Assembly: GCA_937901435.1 (NCBI GenBank)
Contig: CALGTJ010000114.1
Location: 1-5,294 of the forward strand
Length of the DNA stretch: 5,294 nt
Origin: an uncultured Rhodobacter sp.
Lineage (GTDB): Bacteria > Pseudomonadota > Alphaproteobacteria > Rhodobacterales > Rhodobacteraceae
Reading direction: 5' to 3'
Below are positions 1 to 5,294 of the stretch, in pieces. The notes beneath the pieces are model-generated. The model was given only the letters and a program-made list of their open reading frames with translations. It searched no databases and was not told where the DNA came from. Each line of letters begins with the position of its first letter. The first letter of the stretch is position 1. Both the position numbers and the translations under genes were made by a program.

Positions 1-310
1 AACTGTTGAGCGCATAGATTAAAGCTGCGCCAGCAATCCGATGCGAGTTCTCATTAGTCTGACAGCACCGTCGCGATGATTGAACCTGATTCAGATAGCC
101 GTAGAGATAAATCCGGAGCATCAACCCTGGATGATAACCAGGCCGACCAGTGGCCGCAGACTGCGCGCTGAAACCTAGAACCGCCAAATCAAGCATGTCC
201 GCGAAAGCATCAATGGCGCGGACAGGGCTATTCTCATCAACATAATCGTCGAGGTGGTCAGGCAGTAACATCGTCTGCTGCCGGTCTAAACCTTCGATGA
301 AATGCGTCAT
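1..310 (-). pseudogene. IS1182/IS5-like transposase, N-terminal fragment
   Basis: This reading frame starts at the ATG at 310-308 and begins MTHFIEGLDRQQ. It continues through LLPDHLDDYVDENSPVRAID, then TGRPGYHP and IYLYGYLNQVQSSRR. These are the hallmarks of the N-terminal (DUF772-type) domain of IS1182/IS5-group DDE transposases, which cut and rejoin the ends of their own element. In relatives the SSRR motif is followed by an LERE-type continuation leading to the catalytic DDE core. Here, after residue 81, the sequence becomes CCQTNENSHRIAG, which does not resemble the family, although the frame stays open to the window edge (103 codons). The catalytic core is therefore absent from what can be seen, and the gene is probably broken near position 67 by a deletion or a second insertion. 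A strong ribosome binding site supports the start. Family assignment is from memory of family motifs. The alternative is a divergent but intact transposase running off the window. Confidence 0.68.
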
Positions 311-390
311 GAACAACCTCCATACCGAATACAGAAATCATACCATCATCTGGATCAAAATTGGGGAGTTTTCACACAGCCTCCGGACTC
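67..390 (-). mobile_element. Truncated IS1182-like insertion sequence, one end only
   Basis: The segment comprises the recognisable transposase start (about 67-310) plus its leader. The outer end is approximate: the minus-strand stretch containing GGCTGTGTGAAAACTCCCC (about 364-382) resembles end sequences I associate with this IS group and lies at the expected distance, about 60-80 bases, ahead of the transposase. The other inverted repeat and any target duplication are not in the window, so the terminus cannot be confirmed. The inner border near 67 is where transposase similarity stops. Confidence 0.5.
317..321 (-). promoter_or_regulatory. Shine-Dalgarno site of the transposase
   Basis: The minus strand reads GGAGG here, six bases before the ATG at 310-308. 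This fixes the transposase start and shows that the 5' end of the gene was originally functional. Confidence 0.7.
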
Positions 391-453
391 TGCCGACATT
401 CATTTTTCGTCCTTTGCTGACGCAGCATTCCCTCGCACTCGCGACAGCATCCT

Positions 454-470
454 TTCGCTGGCGCAGCGAA
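454..470. repeat. Perfect 7-bp inverted repeat with 3-nt loop
   Basis: TTCGCTG and CAGCGAA flank the loop GCG. A similar smaller stem, TGCTG-ACG-CAGCA, lies 27 bases upstream at 415-427. Both share a CTG/CAG core and a three-base loop. Confidence 0.6.
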
Positions 471-513
471 TTTCTCCAGACCGGACCTTCAGCGGTGTCA
501 ATTCTGGCAAATA

Positions 514-544
514 TCGAACCGCCCGTCGCTGCACACAGGTTCGA
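514..544. repeat. 7-bp inverted repeat with 17-nt loop
   Basis: TCGAACC (514-520) and GGTTCGA (538-544) are perfectly complementary across a 17-base loop. The GGTTCGA arm resembles a tRNA T-arm motif, but no tRNA fold surrounds it. It could also be a protein binding site, and the function is unknown. Confidence 0.5.
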
Positions 545-657
545 CAATCGAGACGCGGGACAAGCCGCCCTTTGCTGTTGCGGCAAATGCAGAAAGTTCA
601 TTTATTTTTGAAAAAGCGCGAGTCTTGATCGACGAAGATTGAAGATTTATGTACCCG

Positions 658-1566
658 CTATCGCGGTTGATTGCTCGGATCGGCCCGACTCTGAGCCAGC
701 AGCCAGTCACGAAAGATCGTAGCATCGGGATGTTCACGCCCGTCTTCTGGCGAGTTCAGGTAGAATGCCTCTTGTAGCCGGACCGCGATATCGAAGGGTC
801 GCAAAAGCCTCCCAGCATCAAGCATGGGCCCGGACATGGAAGAGCGCCCGAGCGCAATCCCACCACCTTTGGCAGCGATCTCGAACACCAGCAAAGACGT
901 GTCGCATTGAATGCCTTGCCCTGCATTGACATCGGTCACCCTGGCCGCACGCAACCAATTGGCCCAGCCTTCTTCGTAGCCCATGACATGCAGCAACCGA
1001 TGATGCTTGAGATCGGATGGCGTTTTCAGCGGCGGGCCGGCGCTTAGCGTCTGCGGCGCACACAACGGTTCAAGCACTTCCCAGGTCAGGCGGTCGGAAC
1101 GAAAGCCGGGCCACCGCCCGGTGCCATATTGGATGTCCAGGTCAAAGCGTTCTTTGTCGAACTGCTCACCCCAGACGCTGGACACAAGCCGGATAGGGAT
1201 ATCCGGGTGATCGGTTAAGAACGATGTCATTCTTGGCGCGATCCATGCCACGGAATAGCCAACAGGGGCACGCACAGTCAGAACCTCAGAACGCCGGTTG
1301 CCAAAAACCTCTTCTGTACCAGCCGCCAGCCTTTCAAACCCGTCGCGGATTTTCGGCAGATAGGCGGCCCCCACCTTTGTCAGCACAAGGCTGCGCGGCT
1401 TGCGTTCGAAAAGTGGTTCGCGCAGGTATTGTTCCAGCAATTTGACCTGCTTGCTGATTGCAGCCTGTGTAAGGTTCAGCTCGGCTGCGGCATTGGTAAA
1501 ACTCAGATGGCGTGCCGACGCCTCAAACGAGCGTAACCACGTGAGGTGAGGGATTTTTTGATTCAT
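658..1566 (-). CDS. LysR-family transcriptional regulator, GcvA/AmpR-like
   Basis: This is a 302-aa DNA-binding regulator, the usual LysR length. Residues 8-67 form the winged helix-turn-helix: LRSFEASARHLSFTNAAAEL, then LTQAAISKQVKLLEQ and LFERKPRSLVLT, all classic for the GcvA subgroup. Residues 95-290 form the periplasmic-binding-like effector domain, with the subgroup signature FDLDIQYGTGRWPGF at 141-155. I chose the ATG at 1566-1564 because relatives begin at MNQKIPHLTWLRSFEA; the frame extends 40 codons further upstream, but that part is unlike LysR proteins and covers the promoter. AGG lies six bases before this start, a weak ribosome binding site. The gene is divergent from the serine hydrolase across a 106-bp gap, the usual layout of a LysR regulator and its target. 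It therefore probably controls that gene and represses its own expression. The effector is unknown, and the gene looks intact. Confidence 0.93.
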   Translation of the reverse strand: MNQKIPHLTWLRSFEASARHLSFTNAAAELNLTQAAISKQVKLLEQYLREPLFERKPRSLVLTKVGAAYLPKIRDGFERLAAGTEEVFGNRRSEVLTVRAPVGYSVAWIAPRMTSFLTDHPDIPIRLVSSVWGEQFDKERFDLDIQYGTGRWPGFRSDRLTWEVLEPLCAPQTLSAGPPLKTPSDLKHHRLLHVMGYEEGWANWLRAARVTDVNAGQGIQCDTSLLVFEIAAKGGGIALGRSSMSGPMLDAGRLLRPFDIAVRLQEAFYLNSPEDGREHPDATIFRDWLLAQSRADPSNQPR

Positions 1567-1606
1567 AAGAAACCTATGCATAACTGCAGCAGGGTCATAG
1601 AGCGCG

Positions 1607-1634
1607 ATTCTAACGCTTGAAGCATGTTTGAAAA
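1607..1634 (-). promoter_or_regulatory. Candidate sigma-70 promoter of the LysR gene
   Basis: On the minus strand TTTTCA (1634-1629) is followed after 16 bases by TAGAAT (1612-1607), which differs from TATAAT at one base. Transcription would begin near 1600, giving a leader of about 33 bases. The -10 overlaps the TTC/GAA dyad and the -35 overlaps the second TTGAA dyad, so a bound regulator would block it, consistent with autorepression. This is prediction by eye. Confidence 0.35.
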
Positions 1635-1663
1635 CGACATCAGATATCAAGCAGGTGGAATCT

Positions 1664-1668
1664 GGAGG
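1664..1668 (+). promoter_or_regulatory. Shine-Dalgarno site deciding the hydrolase start
   Basis: GGAGG lies four bases before the ATG at 1673 and ten bases before a second in-frame ATG at 1679. Either could be the start, and the proteins differ by two residues. The site argues against the in-frame TTG at 1628. Confidence 0.65.
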
Positions 1669-1672
1669 CCAA

Positions 1673-2869
1673 ATGGCAATGCACAAGACACAATCCGATC
1701 TGGGGTTTGATCCTGCGCGGTTGGACCGGATCGGCAGTTGGATGGAACATCACGTTGAAGAAGGGCGTTTGGCGGGCTTGTCCGTTCAGATCAGCCGCAA
1801 GGGGATGGTCGCGTTTTGTGAACACCGAGGGCTGCGCGACATCGCCAACAACGCAGCAGTAAAGCCAGATACAGTTTGGCGCATTTATTCGATGACCAAG
1901 CCGATCACGACAGTTGCTGCCCTGATGCTCTATGAACAGGGCGCATTTCAGCTTGATCAACCGGTGGCCGATTTTCTGCCGGGGTTTGGGAGCGCAGGTG
2001 TTTGGCGCGGGCTGGGGCGCGCTCTGGATGATACTGTTCCGCTGGCCCGGCCGGTCACGATCCATGATCTGATGACCCATCAATCAGGGTTGGTTTATGG
2101 CGACCCGAACGGGAATGCGCTGGAAAAGGCCTGTTCCGCAGCAGGTCTGGATTTCGACGTGCCCGGCGACACCATGGCCTCTGCGGTCGCGCGATTGTCA
2201 GAGCTTCCCTTGGCCTTCCAGCCCGGCGCGCGCTGGTTCTATGGCCTGTCTACGGACGTTTTGGGGCATCTGGTCGAAGTTATTTCCCACCAGCCTTTGT
2301 CCGTATTCCTGAAGACACGCATCTTTGACCCCCTCGGGATGACTGACACGGGCTTTGATGTTCCCGCCGCATTGAGGCCACGATTTGCCGCGCTTTATGA
2401 GCCTGGGCTGACCGAGGTGAGTGGCAAATATGATGCGCCCTCTCCCGTTATTTTGGAAAGTGGCGGTGGCGGTCTGGTCTCAACACTGAGCGACTATCAG
2501 CGCTTTGCGGATTTGTTGCTGGCGCGCGGACAGTATCCCGGCGGACATCTGTTGGGGCGCAAGACCGTTGATCTGATGGTGTCCAACCACATGGGCGGTG
2601 ATCTGGCCGCACGTGGGCAGGCGCATTTCAGTGAAACCACAATGCACGGGATAGGTTTTGGGCTTGGTGTGTCGGTGATGATCGACCCGGCAAAGGCGCA
2701 GATCCTCGGATCTCCCGGAGAGTTCGCCTGGGGCGGGATGGCCTCCACAGCATTCTGGGTTGACCCGGTTGAGGAAATGACCGTGATCCTGATGACCCAA
2801 CTGGTGCCGTCCAGCCGCTATGCGCTTCGCCGCCAGTTGCGGGTGCTGAGCTATCAGGCGCTGGTCTGA
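1673..2869 (+). CDS. Serine hydrolase, class C beta-lactamase / family VIII esterase fold
   Basis: This 398-aa protein belongs to the beta-lactamase-related serine hydrolases (PF00144), which include AmpC, DD-peptidases and family VIII carboxylesterases such as EstB. The nucleophile motif is SMTK, with Ser73 and Lys76, within WRIYSMTKPIT. The second motif is YGLS with Tyr190, within PGARWFYGLSTDVLG. The third position is WGG at 353-355, within GEFAWGGMAST, where AmpC has KTG; WGG is typical of esterase-like members. Also present are LMTHQSGL (about 133-140), IFDPLGMTDTGF (about 217-228) and SGGGGLVST (263-271). There is no signal peptide, so it should be cytoplasmic, arguing against a cell-wall or secreted resistance role. 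An esterase or amidase acting on a small ester, lactone or lactam is most likely; the substrate is unknown. It is divergent from the LysR gene, and its last 16 bases overlap the convergent ferritin-like gene. It looks intact. Confidence 0.93.
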   Translation: MAMHKTQSDLGFDPARLDRIGSWMEHHVEEGRLAGLSVQISRKGMVAFCEHRGLRDIANNAAVKPDTVWRIYSMTKPITTVAALMLYEQGAFQLDQPVADFLPGFGSAGVWRGLGRALDDTVPLARPVTIHDLMTHQSGLVYGDPNGNALEKACSAAGLDFDVPGDTMASAVARLSELPLAFQPGARWFYGLSTDVLGHLVEVISHQPLSVFLKTRIFDPLGMTDTGFDVPAALRPRFAALYEPGLTEVSGKYDAPSPVILESGGGGLVSTLSDYQRFADLLLARGQYPGGHLLGRKTVDLMVSNHMGGDLAARGQAHFSETTMHGIGFGLGVSVMIDPAKAQILGSPGEFAWGGMASTAFWVDPVEEMTVILMTQLVPSSRYALRRQLRVLSYQALV

Positions 2870-3350
2870 TCCGCAGCGTATCGGGACAGGAAATTGACCA
2901 GAAACCGCTGGCTTGTTTCATCGCCGGCATTCTCTGCCCGCGCAAAATCGACGATTGCCTGTTCATGCGCAACCAGTGCCTCGATCGCAGGCCGATCATC
3001 GCGGGGTGACAATGGCAGCATAGCCGCCATTTCGACAACATAGCTTGGGTATTCGAAGGCCATCCGGTGGCACAGATCGCGCCAATCGCAGTCCGTGGCA
3101 TTGGCCATTGCAGCCCCTTCGGCCGCCAGCGCGGCATGATTGCCCGCGCTTTGATCTGACCAGGCCAAAGCCGGGCGAGGATTGCTGCCGTGACGCGTTC
3201 TATTTCAGCGATCAGCAACAGCATGCAGCGCGGATGCCCTTCGAATTGATCCGCCAAACCTGTGAAATACGCCCGTCCGCCGATCTCCTCATCATAGGCG
3301 ACCTTCAATGCTTCTGAGTAACTCGCAAAGCTCCGGGGTTGAGGGGTCAT
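2854..3350 (-). pseudogene. Ferritin-like four-helix protein, broken by a frameshift
   Basis: A start ATG at 3350-3348 overlaps the stop of the ATPase gene as ATGA. It opens a frame reading SYSEALKVAYDEEIGGRAYF, then MLLLIAEIERVTAAILARL, and coherence is lost at residue 61 (3168). The rest continues in the -1 frame, from SDQSAGNHAALAAEGAAMAN through FEYPSYVVEMAAML to LVAHEQAIVDFARAE, ending at TGA 2856-2854. Joined, this gives 165 residues, rich in helix. It has paired acids at Glu21/Glu22, Glu49/Glu51 and a His-Glu in the last helix, the arrangement seen in ferritin-like or rubrerythrin-like di-metal bundles. I recall similar small uncharacterised proteins in Rhodobacterales but no named function. 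Without a shift, the first frame would run on as a 240-aa product antisense to the hydrolase, which is implausible. No canonical slippery heptamer is visible, so a one-base deletion (or sequencing error) is more likely than programmed frameshifting. The 3' end overlaps the hydrolase by 16 bp. Confidence 0.72.
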
Positions 3351-5140
3351 GACCTGTCTCGGACTCCTGGCAATGTATCGGGCTGCAAGTGGCAGGCTAT
3401 GGCCAATCCATCTTCCAGAACGCGCATCGGCGGGACGGTCGTATCGCAGGTGCCTTTGATCAGATGAGCGCAGCGGTTGGCAAAAGGGCATCCTTTTGCG
3501 CCCAGATCCACACCACCAGCACCGGCGGCCTGAGCCTCCGCAGTCTCGGCGACACCTTCGAGCCAGCCCTGCCGCATCTCTGGCACCGAGGCGAGGAGGA
3601 GCTTTGTATAGGGGTGCCAGGGCGGTTGGAACACTGCCTCTGCCAGGCCTTTTTCCACGACGCGCCCCGCGTATAGCACCACCACGTCATCGGCAAAGCT
3701 GGAGACAGTGGATAAATCATGGCTGATGAACATGAAGGAAATGCCCAGCCGGTCCTTGAGGTCATTGAGCAACGCAATCACGCCGGCCGCTACGACGGTA
3801 TCAAGGGCTGATGTCACCTCGTCACAGAGGATCACCTTGGGATCGGCGGCCAGCGCGCGCGCCAGGTTGACCCGTTGTTTTTGCCCGCCCGACAACTCGC
3901 CCGGAAACCGGCTGGCGAATTCAGGCGGCAGGTCGACGAGAGTAAGAAGTTCGGCGACTCGCGCCGCTTGTGCCTTGCCAGTCAGCCCATGGTAGAATTG
4001 CAGCGGACGGCCCAGCAGATCGCGAATGCGCATGCGCGGATTCAGCGCCGTGTCGGCCATCTGAAACACGATCTGGCAATCGCGCAGAGTGGCTTTGTCG
4101 CGGTCACCGACTGCGGGCGCAACACTCTTGCCTGCGATGCAGGTTTCGCCCTCGCGGGTCGGGGTCAGGCCAGCGATTACGCGGGCCAAGGTGGATTTTC
4201 CACAGCCGGATTCACCAATGACACCGACAACCGTTCCTTTAGGCACATCTACGGAAACGTCGCGCAGGATGGTCACTGCGCCATAGCCTGCGGTGATATT
4301 CCGGGCGGACAGAATGATCTCGGGGTCGGCGGCGGGAAGGTGCCCGGGCCGCTCTGCCGGGGTCACGGCATCCATCAGCGTCTTGGTGTAGGCGTGTTGG
4401 GGCGCATGGATGATCTGGTCGGTATCGCCCATTTCAACCACGGCCCCGTCCTTGAGTACCAGAATGCGGTCGGCCATCTGCGCCACGACGGACAGATCGT
4501 GGGTGACATAAATCGCGGCGGTGCCCTGTTCGCGGATGATGTCCTTGAAGGCCTTGAGCACCTCGATTTGCGTTGTCACGTCCAGCGCCGTTGTTGGCTC
4601 ATCCAGGATCAGCAGATCCGGCCCGCAGGACATCGCCATTGCCGCCATCAGCCGCTGGAGCTGACCACCGGAAACCTGATGCGGAAAGCGCGCGCCGATG
4701 TTCTCAGGATCAGGAAGATCCAGCTTGCGATAGAGGTCGAGTGCGGTGTTGCCAGCAGTCATGGCGTCTGCCGTGCCATGCCATAGCGGCGCTTCGATCA
4801 CCTGTTTGCCGATCCGGATGGCGGGGTTGAAGCTGGCGGCGGCAGATTGAGCGACATAGGCAACCTCGCGGCCGCGCAAGGCATGACGTTCCTTCGGTGC
4901 CAGCGCCATGACATCGCGGCCATTCAGCACGACTTTGCCGCCCGAGATGCGGCAACCGGGGCGGGCAAATCCCATGGCCGCCAGCGAAATGGTGGATTTT
5001 CCAGAGCCACTTTCGCCTATCAGCGCGACCACTTCGCCCTTTTTGACGCTGAATGAAACGCCATTGACGATGGGCACATACTGGCCACCCGGCGGGCGGC
5101 CCTGAACCTGCAGATCAGTAATGGATAAAATGTCGGTCAT
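3347..5140 (-). CDS. Dipeptide/nickel-type ABC importer ATPase, DppD-DppF fusion
   Basis: This 597-aa protein has two nucleotide-binding domains that power uptake through a peptide/opine/nickel-class importer at the inner membrane. Domain 1 has Walker A GESGSGKST (42-50), Q-loop Gln98, signature VSGGQ (156-160), Walker B LLILDEP (176-182) and His214. Domain 2 has Walker A GESGCGKST (309-317), Q-loop Gln360, signature LSGGQ (416-420), Walker B VILCDE (436-441) and His474. Both ATP sites look complete. YTKTLMDAV (251-259) and YTKLLLASVP (511-520) mark the family's C-terminal region. Only the second half has the full cysteine tail, with Cys551, Cys557, Cys565 and Cys583; in DppD-type subunits such cysteines are reported to bind a [4Fe-4S] cluster. 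The ATG overlaps the permease stop as ATGA, and the TGA overlaps the next gene the same way, implying coupled translation. Length and layout match GsiA/YejF-type double ATPases. The substrate cannot be read from the ATPase. Confidence 0.95.
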   Translation of the reverse strand: MTDILSITDLQVQGRPPGGQYVPIVNGVSFSVKKGEVVALIGESGSGKSTISLAAMGFARPGCRISGGKVVLNGRDVMALAPKERHALRGREVAYVAQSAAASFNPAIRIGKQVIEAPLWHGTADAMTAGNTALDLYRKLDLPDPENIGARFPHQVSGGQLQRLMAAMAMSCGPDLLILDEPTTALDVTTQIEVLKAFKDIIREQGTAAIYVTHDLSVVAQMADRILVLKDGAVVEMGDTDQIIHAPQHAYTKTLMDAVTPAERPGHLPAADPEIILSARNITAGYGAVTILRDVSVDVPKGTVVGVIGESGCGKSTLARVIAGLTPTREGETCIAGKSVAPAVGDRDKATLRDCQIVFQMADTALNPRMRIRDLLGRPLQFYHGLTGKAQAARVAELLTLVDLPPEFASRFPGELSGGQKQRVNLARALAADPKVILCDEVTSALDTVVAAGVIALLNDLKDRLGISFMFISHDLSTVSSFADDVVVLYAGRVVEKGLAEAVFQPPWHPYTKLLLASVPEMRQGWLEGVAETAEAQAAGAGGVDLGAKGCPFANRCAHLIKGTCDTTVPPMRVLEDGLAIACHLQPDTLPGVRDRS

Positions 5141-5294
5141 TGGTCGATTTTCTCCAGCACGGTTTCGCCCTGCTGGCGTTGTTGGAACCAGTCCACCAGC
5201 AGGTTCATGCAGATCGTGAGGGAAGCGATGCAGGCGGCGGGGATCAGGGCGGCTGATGAGCCAAGGAACAGCCCGCCGATGTTTTCCTGCACCA
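5137..5294 (-). CDS. ABC importer permease, C-terminal end (DppC-like), partial
   Basis: The last 51 residues of an inner-membrane permease are visible; the gene runs off the right edge. They read VQENIGGLFLGSSAALIPAA and continue CIASLTICMNLLVDWF, then a charged tail ending LEKIDQ. The hydrophobic run of about 25 residues ending in NLLVDWF is the final transmembrane helix typical of BPD_transp_1 permeases of the dipeptide/nickel family, followed by a short cytoplasmic tail. The stop TGA (5139-5137) overlaps the ATPase start as ATGA, so the two belong to one operon. Gene order (permease directly before ATPase) favours the C-type subunit, but a B-type subunit cannot be excluded from this fragment. 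The promoter and the substrate-binding protein gene must lie beyond the window, if present. Confidence 0.88.
   Translation of the reverse strand, partial: VQENIGGLFLGSSAALIPAACIASLTICMNLLVDWFQQRQQGETVLEKIDQ

Larger units (their letters stand above)
391..657. other. Noncoding spacer with several short hairpins
   Basis: I see no convincing gene here. Open frames exist on both strands, but they are rich in Arg, Cys, Gln and Ser, lack recognisable motifs and run through the IS end. The DNA contains four small perfect inverted repeats: stems at 415-419/423-427, 454-460/464-470, 514-520/538-544 and 564-568/580-584. The spacing resembles a structured intergenic element rather than a decayed gene. 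No U-tract follows any stem, so none is a clear Rho-independent terminator. The stretch at 601-657 is AT-richer and sits just downstream of the LysR stop codon. Confidence 0.45.
1567..1672. promoter_or_regulatory. Divergent control region between LysR gene and hydrolase gene
   Basis: This 106-bp gap must carry both promoters and the LysR operator. Visible dyads are TATGCATA (1575-1582), GCTT-G-AAGC (1615-1623), GTTT-GA-AAAC (1626-1635) and GATATC (1643-1648). The sequence TTCTAACGCTTGAA (1608-1621) has TTC/GAA ends and approximates the LysR T-N11-A box with one extra base. For the plus-strand gene, TTGAAG at 1617-1622 could be a -35 element, but no good -10 follows it, which would fit a promoter that needs an activator. 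The operator itself is inferred. Confidence 0.55.

Noticed and set aside
297..628. Overlapping plus-strand open frames of 104 and 108 codons and a minus-strand 87-codon frame
   Set aside because: They have no motif, run through the IS end and hairpins, and have biased Arg/Ser/Cys content typical of chance frames.
600..657. Terminator for the LysR gene
   Set aside because: The stretch is AT-rich, but I found no stem of useful length followed by a T-run on the minus strand.
1584..1592. CTGCTGC on the minus strand resembling part of an AmpR operator
   Set aside because: Only seven bases match, the rest of the site is missing, and it lies in the LysR leader on the far side from the hydrolase.
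1628..1672. TTG-initiated upstream extension of the hydrolase
   Set aside because: It adds 15 residues unlike the family, overlaps the predicted LysR promoter and lacks a ribosome binding site, whereas GGAGG sits just before the ATG at 1673.
1567..1686. Upstream extension of the LysR gene to a longer 342-aa form
   Set aside because: The extra 40 residues are not LysR-like and lie in the intergenic control region and hydrolase start.
3160..3180. Programmed -1 frameshifting in the ferritin-like gene
   Set aside because: No X-XXY-YYZ slippery heptamer, no obvious downstream pseudoknot and no recoding precedent known to me; a simple indel explains it better.
2628..3491. Long minus-strand frame of 287 codons
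   Set aside because: Only its part from 3350 to about 3168 is real, as the first third of the ferritin-like gene. The remainder is antisense to the hydrolase or out of frame with the ATPase.
3875..4786. Plus-strand open frame of 303 codons
   Set aside because: It is the antisense shadow of the double ATPase, whose two complete sets of ATP-binding motifs leave no doubt about the coding strand.

Overview
The window looks like an accessory stretch of an alphaproteobacterial chromosome or plasmid, most likely Rhodobacteraceae (Roseobacter group). This rests on moderately high GC, codon use, the style of the GcvA-type LysR regulator and the fused DppD-DppF ATPase, and the IS1182-like transposase. 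It is a judgement from sequence style, not a database result.

Layout: (1) 1-310, minus strand: the N-terminal third of an IS1182/IS5-like transposase with its own ribosome binding site. Family similarity stops abruptly near position 67, so the element looks broken at the left edge. (2) 311-657: no convincing gene. It holds the outer end of the insertion sequence and then a noncoding stretch with several short perfect hairpins. (3) 658-1566, minus: a full-length GcvA/AmpR-type LysR regulator. (4) 1567-1672: a 106-bp divergent control region with a candidate promoter and paired TTGAA dyads 11 bp apart. (5) 1673-2869, plus: a cytoplasmic serine hydrolase of the class C beta-lactamase / family VIII esterase fold. 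(6) 2854-5294, minus: the end of an ABC importer operon of the peptide/nickel/opine class. It contains the C-terminus of a permease, a 597-aa double ATPase and a small ferritin-like helical protein whose reading frame is broken near 3168. All three are joined by ATGA stop/start overlaps.

How they may work together: the divergent LysR and hydrolase form a regulator/target pair with the same geometry as ampR-ampC. The importer operon converges on the hydrolase, and their 3' ends overlap by 16 bp with no room for a terminator. The importer would bring in a peptide-like or other small amphiphilic ligand, and the hydrolase could act on an ester or amide in such a compound; that link is inference. 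No RNA genes, CRISPR arrays or complete mobile elements were seen. I found no clearly new system. The most useful items are the frameshifted ferritin-like gene, the divergent control region, the broken transposase and the hairpin-rich spacer.
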